This document shows positions 52,346 to 61,262 of a stretch of 64,000 bases of DNA, piece by piece. The notes beneath the pieces were generated by a model. The model had not been told where the DNA came from. It saw only the letters and a list, made by a program, of their open reading frames with translations, and searched no databases. The stretch's first letter is position 1, and each line of letters starts with the position of its first letter. A program made the translations under genes and the position numbers. Source of the DNA: Thermocatellispora tengchongensis (lineage in GTDB: Bacteria > Actinomycetota > Actinomycetes > Streptosporangiales > Streptosporangiaceae); assembly GCF_014202315.1 (NCBI RefSeq), contig NZ_JACHGN010000002.1, forward strand, positions 466,306 to 530,305. Reading direction: 5' to 3'.

Positions 52346-54897
52346 TCGCGCTGGCCGGCCTGCGGGTGGAGCACCGGGTGCGGCCCGTCGGCGTGGACGT
52401 CACCCCGCGCTTCTCCTGGATCCTCACCGGAGGCGGGCGCGGGGCCGAGCAGATCTCCTACCGGCTGCGGGTCGCCGCCGGGGGCGAGGAGGTGTGGGAC
52501 TCGGGCACCGTGCGCCGGCGGCGGACGTACGGGATCGAGTACGCCGGGCCGCCGCTCCCCGCCGCCACCGCCTGCGACTGGACGGTGGAGGTGGAGACCA
52601 CCCACGGCCCGGCCAGGGCGGGCTCGCGGTTCCACACCGGCCTGTTCACCGAGGCCGACTGGGCCGGGGCGGCCTGGATCGGCCGGGCCGGGCCCGCCCG
52701 CGGCGCGCCGCTGCTGCGCGCGGAGTTCGACCCGGGCGGCCCGGTGCGCGCGGCCCTGCTGTTCGTCGCCGCGGGCGGCTACGCCGAGGTGACCGTCAAC
52801 GGCGCGCCCGCCGGGCCGGGCCCGCTCTCGCCGGGTTTCACCGACTACGAGGAGCGGGTGCAGTACACCGGCGTCGAGGCCGGCCACCTCCTGCGCGAGG
52901 GGCCCAACACGATCACGGTGGAGCTGGGCCGCGGCTTCTACGGCACCGCCGCCGCCAACACCTGGGACTGGCACACCGCCCCCTGGCACGGCGAGCCGCG
53001 GGTGCGGCTGCTGCTGGTCGCCGACCTCGCCGACGGCACCCGGCGCACGTTCGCCTCCTCGCCGTCCTGGCTGCTCGCCGACGGCCCCACCACCTACGAC
53101 GACCCGTACGGCGGCGAGAGCCACGACGCCCGCCTCGCCGCGCCCCGCGAGTGGCGGCCGGCGGACGTGCTGCCCGCCCCCGCCGGACGGCTGGTCGGCC
53201 AGCGCCAGCAGCCGATCGCGGTCACCGGGGAGCTGCGCCCCGAGGAGATCACCGAGCCCGCCCCCGGCGTGTACGTCGCCCGGTTCCCCCGGGTGATCGC
53301 GGGCCGCCTCGCCCTGCGCGCCCGCGGCCCGGCCGGGACCAGGATCACCGTCAGGTACGGCGAGCGCCTCACCGCCGCCGGCCGTCCCAACTACGACGAC
53401 GACAAGGGCTACTACGACGGCCGCTTCCAGACCGACGAGCTGACCCTCGCGGGCACCGGCGAGGAGCGCTGGGCGTCCCGCTTCTCCTGGAAGGGCTTCC
53501 AGTACGCCGAGATCACCGGCTGGCCCGGCACGCCCGGCCCCGGCGACCTGGTGGCCCAGGTCCTGCACAACGACGTGCCGGTCACCGGCCACTTCTCCTG
53601 CTCCGACCCGGCGCTCACCCGGCTGCACGAGCTGACCGTCGCCACCGTGCTGAACAACCTGCACGGCCTGCCGACCGACACCCCCAAGTACGAGAAGAAC
53701 GGCTGGACCGGCGACGGCATGCTGGGCGCCGAGCTGTTCCTGCGCAACCTGGACTGCCACGAGCTGCTGGCCAAGTGGGTGGACGACATCGCCGACACCC
53801 GCCGCGGGAACGGCGCGCCCGAGGTGATCGCGCCGCACGGCGGCTGGCGGATGGACTGGAGCCCGGCGCCGCCGTGGCACGCGGCGTACGTGCTGATCCC
53901 GTGGTGGCTGTACCGCTACCGGGGCGACGAGCGGGTGCTGCGCGAGCACTACCCCGGGATGCTGGACTACGTCCGGTTCGAGCTGGCCCGGTCGCCGGGA
54001 GGGATCGCCGACACCACCCTGGGCGACTGGGTGAGCCCGGAGACCGACCCGGGCGGCGGCAACGCGCCCGAGGACCGGCGGGTGGCGGCGACGGCGTACC
54101 TGTATCTCATGCTGGCCACGCTGGCCCGCGCCGCCGGCGCGCTCGGCCGCGAGGAGGACGCGCGGGCGCTGCGCGCCGACGCCGATCGGGTGCGCGCCGC
54201 GTTCCGCGCCCGCTTCCTGCACGAGGACGGGGTCGTGCGCGGCGAGGGCGACGCGGGGTTCCGGCAGACCCACAACGTGCTCGCGGTGGCGTTCGGGCTG
54301 GTCGAGGGCGAGGAGGCCGCCCGCGCGGCCGGCGCCGTGGCCGCCGACGCCCGCGCCCGCGGCGGCCACCTGAACACCGGCGCGCTCGGCACCAAGTACC
54401 TGCTGCCCGTGCTGACCGACCACGGCCACGCCGCGCTGGCGTACGAGATCGCGGTCAACCCGGAGTTCCCCGGCTGGGGGTTCTGGCTGGCCAACGGCGC
54501 GACCACGCTGTGGGAGCACTGGAGCGCCGAGTCGCGCTCGCGGGGGCACTACTTCCTCGGCACGATCGACGACTGGCTGTTCACCCACGTCGCCGGGCTG
54601 CGCCAGGACGGCCCCGGCGAGCTGACCGTGCGGCCGGCGCTGACCGGCGTGCTCACCTCGGCCCGCGCCGAGGTGGTCACGCCGTACGGCCCGGCGCGGG
54701 TGGACTGGCACCGCGACGGCGGCCCGCTCACGGTGAGCGTCTCGGTCCCGGTGGGCGCCAGGGCCCTGGTGCGCCTCCCGGCGGGGCGGCTCGGCCACGA
54801 GTGCCGGGAGGCGGCGGGGGTGGAGGAGGCCGCCGCCCCGCCCGGCGAGATCGCGCTGCGGGTGCGGAGCGGCGAGTACACCTTCACACTGCGATGA
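52342..54897 (+). CDS. GH78 alpha-L-rhamnosidase
   Basis: 851 residues from a GTG overlapping the previous stop. Order: N-terminal beta domain (PVGVDVTPRFSWILTGGGRG), jelly-roll domains (YAEVTVNGAPAGPGPLSPGF), (alpha/alpha)6 barrel with the GH78 acid motif in TDTPKYEKNGWTGDG, and a C-terminal beta sandwich (ELTVRPALTGVLTSARAEVV). The general-acid glutamate in YEKNGW is kept. It has no signal peptide, so it should trim rhamnose from imported glycans or glycosides. Confidence 0.9.
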   Translation: MIALAGLRVEHRVRPVGVDVTPRFSWILTGGGRGAEQISYRLRVAAGGEEVWDSGTVRRRRTYGIEYAGPPLPAATACDWTVEVETTHGPARAGSRFHTGLFTEADWAGAAWIGRAGPARGAPLLRAEFDPGGPVRAALLFVAAGGYAEVTVNGAPAGPGPLSPGFTDYEERVQYTGVEAGHLLREGPNTITVELGRGFYGTAAANTWDWHTAPWHGEPRVRLLLVADLADGTRRTFASSPSWLLADGPTTYDDPYGGESHDARLAAPREWRPADVLPAPAGRLVGQRQQPIAVTGELRPEEITEPAPGVYVARFPRVIAGRLALRARGPAGTRITVRYGERLTAAGRPNYDDDKGYYDGRFQTDELTLAGTGEERWASRFSWKGFQYAEITGWPGTPGPGDLVAQVLHNDVPVTGHFSCSDPALTRLHELTVATVLNNLHGLPTDTPKYEKNGWTGDGMLGAELFLRNLDCHELLAKWVDDIADTRRGNGAPEVIAPHGGWRMDWSPAPPWHAAYVLIPWWLYRYRGDERVLREHYPGMLDYVRFELARSPGGIADTTLGDWVSPETDPGGGNAPEDRRVAATAYLYLMLATLARAAGALGREEDARALRADADRVRAAFRARFLHEDGVVRGEGDAGFRQTHNVLAVAFGLVEGEEAARAAGAVAADARARGGHLNTGALGTKYLLPVLTDHGHAALAYEIAVNPEFPGWGFWLANGATTLWEHWSAESRSRGHYFLGTIDDWLFTHVAGLRQDGPGELTVRPALTGVLTSARAEVVTPYGPARVDWHRDGGPLTVSVSVPVGARALVRLPAGRLGHECREAAGVEEAAAPPGEIALRVRSGEYTFTLR

Positions 54898-54920
54898 TCA
54901 AGGGCTCCGTGATCGGCGGC

Positions 54921-55682
54921 TCACCAGGCGGTGTAGCCGCCGTCCACCAGCACCACCGACCCGGTCATGTACGACGCGGCGGCGGAGGCCAGGAACGCGA
55001 CCACCGAGGCCACCTCCTCGGGGCGGGCCAGGCGGTCCATCGGCGTACGCCGCCGCCAGTCGGCCAGCCACTCCTCCGGCACGCCCTCCTTGGTCAGCTC
55101 GGTGGCGACGTAGCCGGGCGCGACCGCATTGACCCGGATGCCGGCCCCCGCCAGCTCCACGGCCAGCGACTTCACCATCAGGTGCACGGCCCCCTTGGAG
55201 GCGTTGTAGGCGGTCTGGGCCTGCGGCGCGTTGGCGATCTCGCCGGACATGGAGCCGATCGCCACGATCGAGCCGCCCTCGCCCATCCGCCGGGCCGCCT
55301 CGCGGGCGCACCAGAACGAGCCGTTCAGGTTGATGTCCAGCACGCGTTGCCACTGCTCGGGGGCGACGTCGAGCGCGGGCGTGTGGAGGGCGACCCCGGC
55401 CGAGGTGACCAGGACGTCGAGCGAGCCGTGCTCGGCCACCACCCGGTCGAACACGGCCGCGACCGCGCCGGGGTCGCGTACGTCGAGGTGGGCGTAGGAG
55501 ACCGCGGGGCCGCCGTCGCCGAAGGACGCCGCGGCGGCCTCGCCCGCGTCGTCGAGCACATCGCAGATCACCACCGCCGCGCCCATCTCGCGCAGGGCCG
55601 CGGTGACGGCGAGGCCGATGCCGCGCGCCCCGCCCGTGACCACCGCGACCTTGCCCCCGAGATCCAGACGTTCCCGGTACAT
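54921..55682 (-). CDS. Short-chain dehydrogenase/reductase
   Basis: 253 residues. NAD motif VVTGGARGIGLAV, active-site Ser (VAIGSMSGE) and Tyr-Lys (TAYNASKG), and the C-terminal VVLVDGGYTAW. These are features of classical SDRs acting on sugars or polyols. Converges with the rhamnosidase gene and has an operator copy 23 bases upstream of its start. It may oxidise a free sugar to its lactone, which would suit the lactonase-like gene at 62210; this is inference. Confidence 0.9.
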   Translation of the reverse strand: MYRERLDLGGKVAVVTGGARGIGLAVTAALREMGAAVVICDVLDDAGEAAAASFGDGGPAVSYAHLDVRDPGAVAAVFDRVVAEHGSLDVLVTSAGVALHTPALDVAPEQWQRVLDINLNGSFWCAREAARRMGEGGSIVAIGSMSGEIANAPQAQTAYNASKGAVHLMVKSLAVELAGAGIRVNAVAPGYVATELTKEGVPEEWLADWRRRTPMDRLARPEEVASVVAFLASAAASYMTGSVVLVDGGYTAW

Positions 55683-55704
55683 CGTGTCTCCTCGCTGTCA
55701 AATG

Positions 55705-55717
55705 GTAGTGTTGCTAC
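55705..55717. promoter_or_regulatory. Fourth copy of the operator
   Basis: GTAGTGTTGCTAC at 55705-55717 keeps both GTAG and CTAC arms. It lies 23 bases upstream of the SDR start on the minus strand. Confidence 0.65.
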
Positions 55718-55789
55718 AAAGCTTGGCCTGATCGGCGTGGAATATGCCGGTTCTCGCGGCCCGCCCAGCCAGTTTTCGGCCGGAAAGAG

Positions 55790-55802
55790 ATAGTACAACT
55801 AC
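55790..55802. promoter_or_regulatory. Fifth copy of the operator
   Basis: ATAGTACAACTAC (reverse complement GTAGTTGTACTAT) lies 43 bases before the start of the cupin gene on the plus strand, with one arm mismatch. Confidence 0.6.
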
Positions 55803-55844
55803 CTGATGTGACGGGGCGGAGCCCGTCAGGTTGAGGAGAGACGC

Positions 55845-56444
55845 GTGAGTTCACTGCCCGCCGCACCCGTGCGGCTGGAACCGCTCGCCGATGAGGGCGT
55901 CCTGCGCGGCGGCGACGGCCGCTACGAGAAGTTCCTCGGCGACCTCGCCGGCCTGTACCGCGACGAGGCGGCGTACCGGGCGGCGCTGGCCGCGGACGCC
56001 GGCGCGCCGGTCTACTGGGTGGAGACCAGCACCCCCGAGCACGGCGACGGCGCCCTGACCGTCGGCATCAGCGTGCTGGAACCCGGCACGATCGGCGACG
56101 AGTTCTACATGACCCGGGGCCACCTGCACCGCCTCGCCGACCGCGCCGAGCTGTACTACGGGCTCAGCGGCCGGGGCGTGATGCTGCTGGAGTCGCTGGA
56201 CGGCGAGAGCCGGGCCGTGGAGATCGGCCCCGGCACGGCGGTGCACGTCCCGGGCCACTGGGTGCACCGCAGCGTCAACGTGGGCGAGGAGCGGCTGGCC
56301 ACCCTGTTCTGCTACCCCGCCGACGCCGGCCAGGACTACGAGATCATCGCGCGCGCGGGCGGCATGCGCCGGCTCGTCGTGCGCGACGGCGACGGCTGGA
56401 CCACCCGCCCCAACCCGGACCACACGGGGTACCGCCGTGACTGA
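55845..56444 (+). CDS. Cupin-type sugar-phosphate isomerase (cPGI family)
   Basis: 199 residues from GTG. It has the metal motif of archaeal-type glucose-6-phosphate isomerase: MTRGHLHRLADRAELYYGLS (two His, one Glu) and VPGHWVHRSVNVGEE with the fourth ligand His. The enzyme interconverts an aldose phosphate and a ketose phosphate in the cytoplasm. Here, at the head of a catabolic operon, it probably isomerises a sugar other than glucose-6-phosphate. It overlaps the next gene by eight bases. Confidence 0.85.
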   Translation: MSSLPAAPVRLEPLADEGVLRGGDGRYEKFLGDLAGLYRDEAAYRAALAADAGAPVYWVETSTPEHGDGALTVGISVLEPGTIGDEFYMTRGHLHRLADRAELYYGLSGRGVMLLESLDGESRAVEIGPGTAVHVPGHWVHRSVNVGEERLATLFCYPADAGQDYEIIARAGGMRRLVVRDGDGWTTRPNPDHTGYRRD

Positions 56445-57132
56445 CGGCAGGCGGGAGTCGCTGGCCCGCCGGGTGGACATCAGTTGCGTCCAGGCCCACC
56501 ACTCCCTGGCCGACGTCACCGAGCTGGCCCGGCTGGCCCGCGAGCACGACTTCGTCAGCGCGCACGTGCTGCCGCAGTGGCTCGGCACCCTGGCCGGCAT
56601 GCTCGCCGGCTCGCGCACGCTGGCCGGCGCGCCGGTCGGTTTCCCCTCCGGCGGCGCGACCACCCGCACCAAGCTGGCCGAGGCCGGGGAACTGCTCGAG
56701 GCCGGCGCGGGCGAGCTGGACGTCGTGATCGCCGTCGGCCGGCTGCGCTCCGGCGACTCCGAGTACGTACGCCGGGAGCTGGCCCAGGTGGTCGCGCTGG
56801 TGGACGGCGCGGTGCCGCTGCGCGCGATCATCGAGGTCGGCCACCTCGACGACCGGGAGATCGGCGAGGCCACCCGCGCCGCCGTGGACGCCGGGGTGCC
56901 CTGGGTGAAGACCGGCACCGGCTGGTCGGGCGTGCCGACCACCGAGCACCACGTACGGCTCATCGCCGAGGCCGCACGGGGCCGGGCGGGGATCAAGGCC
57001 GCGGGCGGTATCCGCGACGTGGCCACGATCCGGGCCATGGAGGCGCTGGGCGTGGCGCGGTTCGGCATGAACGCGCGGGCGGCCATCGCCGCCGTCGCGG
57101 CCTACGACGAGCGGGCGGAGGTGGCGCGATGA
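56437..57132 (+). CDS. DeoC-like class I aldolase
   Basis: 231 residues. The Schiff-base lysine region VPWVKTGTGWSGVPTT and IKAAGGIRDVATIRAM, plus the acid ELDVVIAVG, match deoxyribose-phosphate aldolases. In this operon it probably splits a sugar phosphate rather than deoxyribose-5-phosphate, because no nucleoside genes are near. It starts GTG inside the previous gene and overlaps the next start by four bases. Confidence 0.85.
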   Translation: MTDGRRESLARRVDISCVQAHHSLADVTELARLAREHDFVSAHVLPQWLGTLAGMLAGSRTLAGAPVGFPSGGATTRTKLAEAGELLEAGAGELDVVIAVGRLRSGDSEYVRRELAQVVALVDGAVPLRAIIEVGHLDDREIGEATRAAVDAGVPWVKTGTGWSGVPTTEHHVRLIAEAARGRAGIKAAGGIRDVATIRAMEALGVARFGMNARAAIAAVAAYDERAEVAR

Positions 57133-58121
57133 GCGCGGGGGTCCTGCCGGTGATGACCGCGGCGACGCTGCGCCCGGCCGAGTCGCCCACCCTCTACTTC
57201 GTCGGCGTGACCACCGGCGACTCCTCCATCCAGGCGGTCTTCCCGCGCTGGGCCGAGCACCTGGGCCTGGACGGCGCGCGGCTGCAGGGCGTGGACCTGC
57301 CGCTGCACGCCGACCCCGAGGACTACCGCAGGGTGGTGGAGTTCATCGCGGCCGACGAGCTGAGCATGGGCGCGCTGGTCACCACGCACAAGATCGACCT
57401 CTACCGGGCCTGCGCCGACATGTTCGACGTGGTGGACCCGCACGCCAAGATGATGGGCGAGACGAGCTGCCTGTCGAAGTCGGAGCTGGGCCTGGTCGCG
57501 CACGCCAAGGACCCGATCTCCAGCGGCCTGGCCCTCGACGCGTTCGTGCCCGCGGGCCACTGGGCCCGCACCGGCGCCGAGGTGCTGAGCATGGGCGCGG
57601 GCGGCTCCACGATCGCGATCACCTGGTACCTCAGCCAGGCGTCCCGCGGCGCCGACCGGCCCGCGCGGATCGTGGTCACCAACCGGTCCCAGGCCCGGCT
57701 GGACCACCTCCGCGAGGTGCACCAGGCCCTGCCCACCGACACCCCCTTCGAGTACGTCCTCGCCGAGGACACCGCGGCCAACGACGCGGCCGTCAACGCC
57801 CTGCCGCCCGGCTCGCTGGTGATCAACGCCACCGGCCTGGGCAAGGACGCCCCCGGCTCGCCGATAACGGGCGCCGCCCGCTTCCCCGAGACCGGCCTCG
57901 CCTGGGATCTGAACTACCGTGGCGATCTGGTGTTCCTGGATCAGGCGCGCGCTCAGCAACGCGAGAGGTCGCTGCACGTCGAGGACGGCTGGGTCTACTT
58001 CCTGCACGGGTGGACACAGGTCATCGCCGAGGTGTTCCATATCGCGATCCCCGAGTCGGGACCTGAGTTCGACGCTCTGTCCACCCTGGCACTGGCGACG
58101 CGTAAGGACCAAAAACGATGA
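57129..58121 (+). CDS. Shikimate dehydrogenase-like protein
   Basis: 330 residues. The fold is that of AroE: an N-terminal domain with the catalytic-lysine-like motif MGALVTTHKIDLY, and a Rossmann domain with EVLSMGAGGSTIAITWYL and INATGLGKDAPGSP. The usual NVTxPxK reads VTTHKI. These deviations and the context argue against shikimate. A dehydrogenase for a keto-sugar acid or polyol of the pathway is more likely. The ATG overlaps the aldolase stop, and its stop overlaps the RpiR start. Confidence 0.75.
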   Translation: MSAGVLPVMTAATLRPAESPTLYFVGVTTGDSSIQAVFPRWAEHLGLDGARLQGVDLPLHADPEDYRRVVEFIAADELSMGALVTTHKIDLYRACADMFDVVDPHAKMMGETSCLSKSELGLVAHAKDPISSGLALDAFVPAGHWARTGAEVLSMGAGGSTIAITWYLSQASRGADRPARIVVTNRSQARLDHLREVHQALPTDTPFEYVLAEDTAANDAAVNALPPGSLVINATGLGKDAPGSPITGAARFPETGLAWDLNYRGDLVFLDQARAQQRERSLHVEDGWVYFLHGWTQVIAEVFHIAIPESGPEFDALSTLALATRKDQKR

Positions 58122-59041
58122 ATCCAGCCGAGCTCGCCCAGCGGGCGCCGAGTGAGACGCTTCTCGAACGCATCACGCGTTCGATGCCCACCATGCGCAA
58201 GTCCGAGCGCAAGGTGGGGGAGGTGGTTCTCGCCGCCCCGGGCCGGGCGATGAACTTCACCATGGCCGAGTGCGCGGAGGCGGCCGGGGTGAGCGAGCCG
58301 ACGGTCATGCGCTTTTGCAGCTCCATCGGCTGCGACGGCTTCCAGGACTTCCGCATCCAGCTCGCCCAGACGATGGCGCTGGGCCTGCCGGTCACCCACT
58401 CGGCGATCACCGCCGACGACACCGCGGGCGACCTGGCGGAGAAGATCTTCAACCACACGATCAGCAGCCTGGACCGGGCCCGGCGCAACCTGGACCAGGA
58501 CAGCGTGGAGCGGGCGATACAGGCGCTGCTGGCGGCCGAGTCGGTGCTGTTCGTCGGCTTCGGCGCCAGCGGCATCATCGCCCAGGACGCCCAGCAGAAG
58601 TTCCCGCTGTTCGGCGTGCCCTGCGACGCCCCGGCCGACTTCCACCAGCAGTTCATCGCCGCCTCCGTCAGCGGGCCGCGTACGGTGACCTTCGCCATCT
58701 CCAACACCGGCCACACCGCCGAGACCCTGACCGTGGCGCGCGAGGCCAAGAGCGCGGGCTCGACCGTGATCGCGCTGGTCGGCAGCGACAGCCCGCTGGC
58801 CGACCTGGCCGACATCGCGCTGAAGGCGGTCACCTTCGAGGACACCGACATCTACACGCCCAGCACCAGCCGCCTGGCCGGGCTGGTCGTGATCGACATC
58901 CTGGCCACCGGCGTCGCGATGCGCCGGGGCCCGGAGCACCAGGAGAAGATCCGCCGGATGAAGAGCCGCCTGGCCACCATGCGCCACGAGGTTCCCGGCG
59001 CGCCCGCCCGCCGGGTGGGCGAGGCCGGCGAGGGGGAGTAG
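58118..59041 (+). CDS. RpiR-family transcriptional regulator
   Basis: 307 residues. N-terminal helix-turn-helix (FTMAECAEAAGVSEPTVMRF), then a SIS sugar-phosphate domain (SVLFVGFGASGIIAQDAQQK; FAISNTGHTAETLTVA). It belongs to the group of HexR and MurR, which sense sugar phosphates. The repeated TGTAG-N5-CTACC-like sites in this cluster resemble RpiR-type operators. It is embedded mid-operon and would respond to an intermediate of the pathway. Confidence 0.9.
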   Translation: MNPAELAQRAPSETLLERITRSMPTMRKSERKVGEVVLAAPGRAMNFTMAECAEAAGVSEPTVMRFCSSIGCDGFQDFRIQLAQTMALGLPVTHSAITADDTAGDLAEKIFNHTISSLDRARRNLDQDSVERAIQALLAAESVLFVGFGASGIIAQDAQQKFPLFGVPCDAPADFHQQFIAASVSGPRTVTFAISNTGHTAETLTVAREAKSAGSTVIALVGSDSPLADLADIALKAVTFEDTDIYTPSTSRLAGLVVIDILATGVAMRRGPEHQEKIRRMKSRLATMRHEVPGAPARRVGEAGEGE

Positions 59042-59043
59042 CG

Positions 59044-60543
59044 GTGCCCGGCGCCGTCCTCGCGCTGGACCTCGGCACGGGCGGGTGCAAGGCGTCCCTG
59101 TGGAGCGCCGAGGGCGCCTGCCTGGCCGAGACGGTCACCCCGTACGCCACCCACCACAGCGCCGTCGGCCGCAACGAGCAGCGGCCCGCCGACTGGTGGG
59201 ACGCGGTGACCGCCGCCACCCGCGAGCTGCTGGCCGGTGGCGTCCCGATCGAGGGGATCGCCCTGTCGGGCCAGAGCCTGGGCGCGGTCATGCTCGACTC
59301 CGCCGGGCGGCCGGTGGAGGAGCTGACCCCGATCTGGTCCGACGCCAGGGCGGTGGCCCAGGCCGAGGCGCTGTTCACCCGGGTGCCCGAGGAGACGTGG
59401 TACCTGCGCACCGGCAACGGCTTCCCGCCGGGCCTGTACCCGCTGTTCAAGGCGATGTGGTTCCGCGAGCACGCCCCGGAGTCCTGGCGGCGGGCCCGCA
59501 CGCTGATCGGCTCCAAGGACTACGTCAACCACCGGCTCACCGGGGTGATCGCCACCGACCACTCCTACGCCTCCGGCAGCGGCGCCTACGACCTGCTCAA
59601 GCGGGCGTACGACCCGGAGCTGCTGGCCGCGGCCGGCCTGGACCCGGCGCTGCTGCCCCCGATCCGCGAGGCCACCGACGTCATCGGCGGGGTGACCGCC
59701 GAGGCCGCCGCCGCGCTGGGCGTGCCCTCGGGCACGCCGGTGCTGGCCGGTGCGGTGGACAACTCCTGCATGGCGCTGGGCTCGCGCGGCACCAGGCCCG
59801 GCCGGGTGTTCGCCTCGCTCGGCTCGTCGAGCTGGATCACAGTGACCTCCGACCGGCCGGTGCTGGACCCCGCCTCCCGTCCGTACGTGTTCGCGCACGC
59901 AGTGCCCGGCCTGTTCATCAGCGCCCTGTCCACCTTCAGCAGTGGCACCAGCATCGAGTGGCTGCGCGACCTGATCGCCCCGGGAATCCCGGTCGCCGAG
60001 CTGGTCTCGGAGGCGTGCCAGGCCCCGCCGGGGGCGCGCGGCGCGCTGATGCTGCCCATGCTCAGCGGCGGCACCCCGATCGAGGGCGGCCCCTCGGCGC
60101 GCGGCGTGCTGATGGGCCTGGACCTGGCGCACGAGCGCCGCGACATCGCCCGCGCCGGGCTGGAGGGCGTGGCGTTCGCGCTGCGCCGCAGCCTGGACGC
60201 GATGCGCGCGCTGGCCGAGTGCGACGCCGAGCTGCTGATCTCCGGCGGCGGCGGCAGGCACCCGGGCTGGAACCAGATCTACGCCGACGTCCTCGGCGTG
60301 CCCCTGACCCGCACCGCCGTGGACCAGCAGGCCGCGACCCTCGGCGCGGCGGCCATCGCCTTCGTCGGCCTGGGCCTGTGGCCCGGCTTCGACCGCGCCG
60401 ACGCCCCCCACGTCCCCGTCGAGCGCTACGAGCCCGACCCGGCCGCCGCCCCGGTCTACGAGGCGGCCCGAGCCCGCTTCGACGCCGCCGTACGCGCCCT
60501 GGCCGGATCACCTCACCTAGCGAATGGAGTCGTCCATGGATGA
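59044..60543 (+). CDS. FGGY-family sugar kinase, xylulokinase-like
   Basis: 499 residues from GTG two bases after the RpiR stop. ATPase fold: ALDLGTGGCKASLW (phosphate 1), DYVNHRLTGVIATDHSYASG (substrate domain), DNSCMALGSRG and ISGGGGRHPGWNQIYADVLG (FGGY signature 2). It phosphorylates a ketose or related sugar. With the cupin isomerase and the DeoC-like aldolase it makes an isomerase-kinase-aldolase set. Confidence 0.9.
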   Translation: MPGAVLALDLGTGGCKASLWSAEGACLAETVTPYATHHSAVGRNEQRPADWWDAVTAATRELLAGGVPIEGIALSGQSLGAVMLDSAGRPVEELTPIWSDARAVAQAEALFTRVPEETWYLRTGNGFPPGLYPLFKAMWFREHAPESWRRARTLIGSKDYVNHRLTGVIATDHSYASGSGAYDLLKRAYDPELLAAAGLDPALLPPIREATDVIGGVTAEAAAALGVPSGTPVLAGAVDNSCMALGSRGTRPGRVFASLGSSSWITVTSDRPVLDPASRPYVFAHAVPGLFISALSTFSSGTSIEWLRDLIAPGIPVAELVSEACQAPPGARGALMLPMLSGGTPIEGGPSARGVLMGLDLAHERRDIARAGLEGVAFALRRSLDAMRALAECDAELLISGGGGRHPGWNQIYADVLGVPLTRTAVDQQAATLGAAAIAFVGLGLWPGFDRADAPHVPVERYEPDPAAAPVYEAARARFDAAVRALAGSPHLANGVVHG

Positions 60544-61261
60544 GCGTCCCCTTGTCGTCGTCACCGGGGCCAGCTCCGGCATCGGCGCCGCCGCCGCGCG
60601 CGCGTTCTCCGCGGCCGGGCATCCGCTGCTGCTGCTCGCGCGGCGGGCCGGGCCGATGGAGGCGCTGGGGCTGCCGGACACGATCGTGGAGGCGGTGGAC
60701 GTGACCGACAGCGCGGCCGTCGCCGCCGCGATCGGGCGCGCCGAGGAGGCGTACGGGCCGGTGGACCTGCTGGTCAACAACGCCGGGATGATGTCGCTGG
60801 CCCCGGTCGCGGAACAGGACCCGCAGCACATCCAGCGGATGTTCGACCTCAACTGCGTCGCGCCGATGCGGCTGGCCCAGCTCGTGCTGCCCGCCATGAT
60901 GGCCAGGCGCGGCGGCACGATCATGAACGTCGGCTCCATCGCGGGCAAGGCGCTGTACGGCGACCACACCGTCTACTGCGGCACCAAGTACGCGCTGCAC
61001 GTGATGACCGAGGGGCTGCGCCGCGAGACCGCCGCCCACGGCGTGCGGGTGATGCTGGTCGCGCCCGGCATGGTGGACACCGACCTGCTCAGCAACACCG
61101 GCGCGGGCCGGGTGCTCGACGGCTACCTGGACTACAAGAAGTCCATCGGCGGCGGGCTGGCGCCCGAGGACGTCGCCGAGGCGATGCTGCACGCGTACCG
61201 GCTGCCGCAGCACGTCAACCTGCGCGAGATCGTCGTCGCGGCCACGGTGCAGGACTCCTGA
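60536..61261 (+). CDS. Short-chain dehydrogenase/reductase
   Basis: 241 residues from ATG at 60536 with GGAG six bases upstream; an ATG at 60524 is the alternative. NADP motif VVTGASSGIGAAAA, NNAG present, Ser in VGSIAG and Tyr-Lys in VYCGTKYA. It overlaps the kinase by eight bases. Likely reduces an aldehyde or ketone product of the aldolase step; the substrate is unknown. Confidence 0.9.
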   Translation: MDERPLVVVTGASSGIGAAAARAFSAAGHPLLLLARRAGPMEALGLPDTIVEAVDVTDSAAVAAAIGRAEEAYGPVDLLVNNAGMMSLAPVAEQDPQHIQRMFDLNCVAPMRLAQLVLPAMMARRGGTIMNVGSIAGKALYGDHTVYCGTKYALHVMTEGLRRETAAHGVRVMLVAPGMVDTDLLSNTGAGRVLDGYLDYKKSIGGGLAPEDVAEAMLHAYRLPQHVNLREIVVAATVQDS

Positions 61262-61262
61262 G

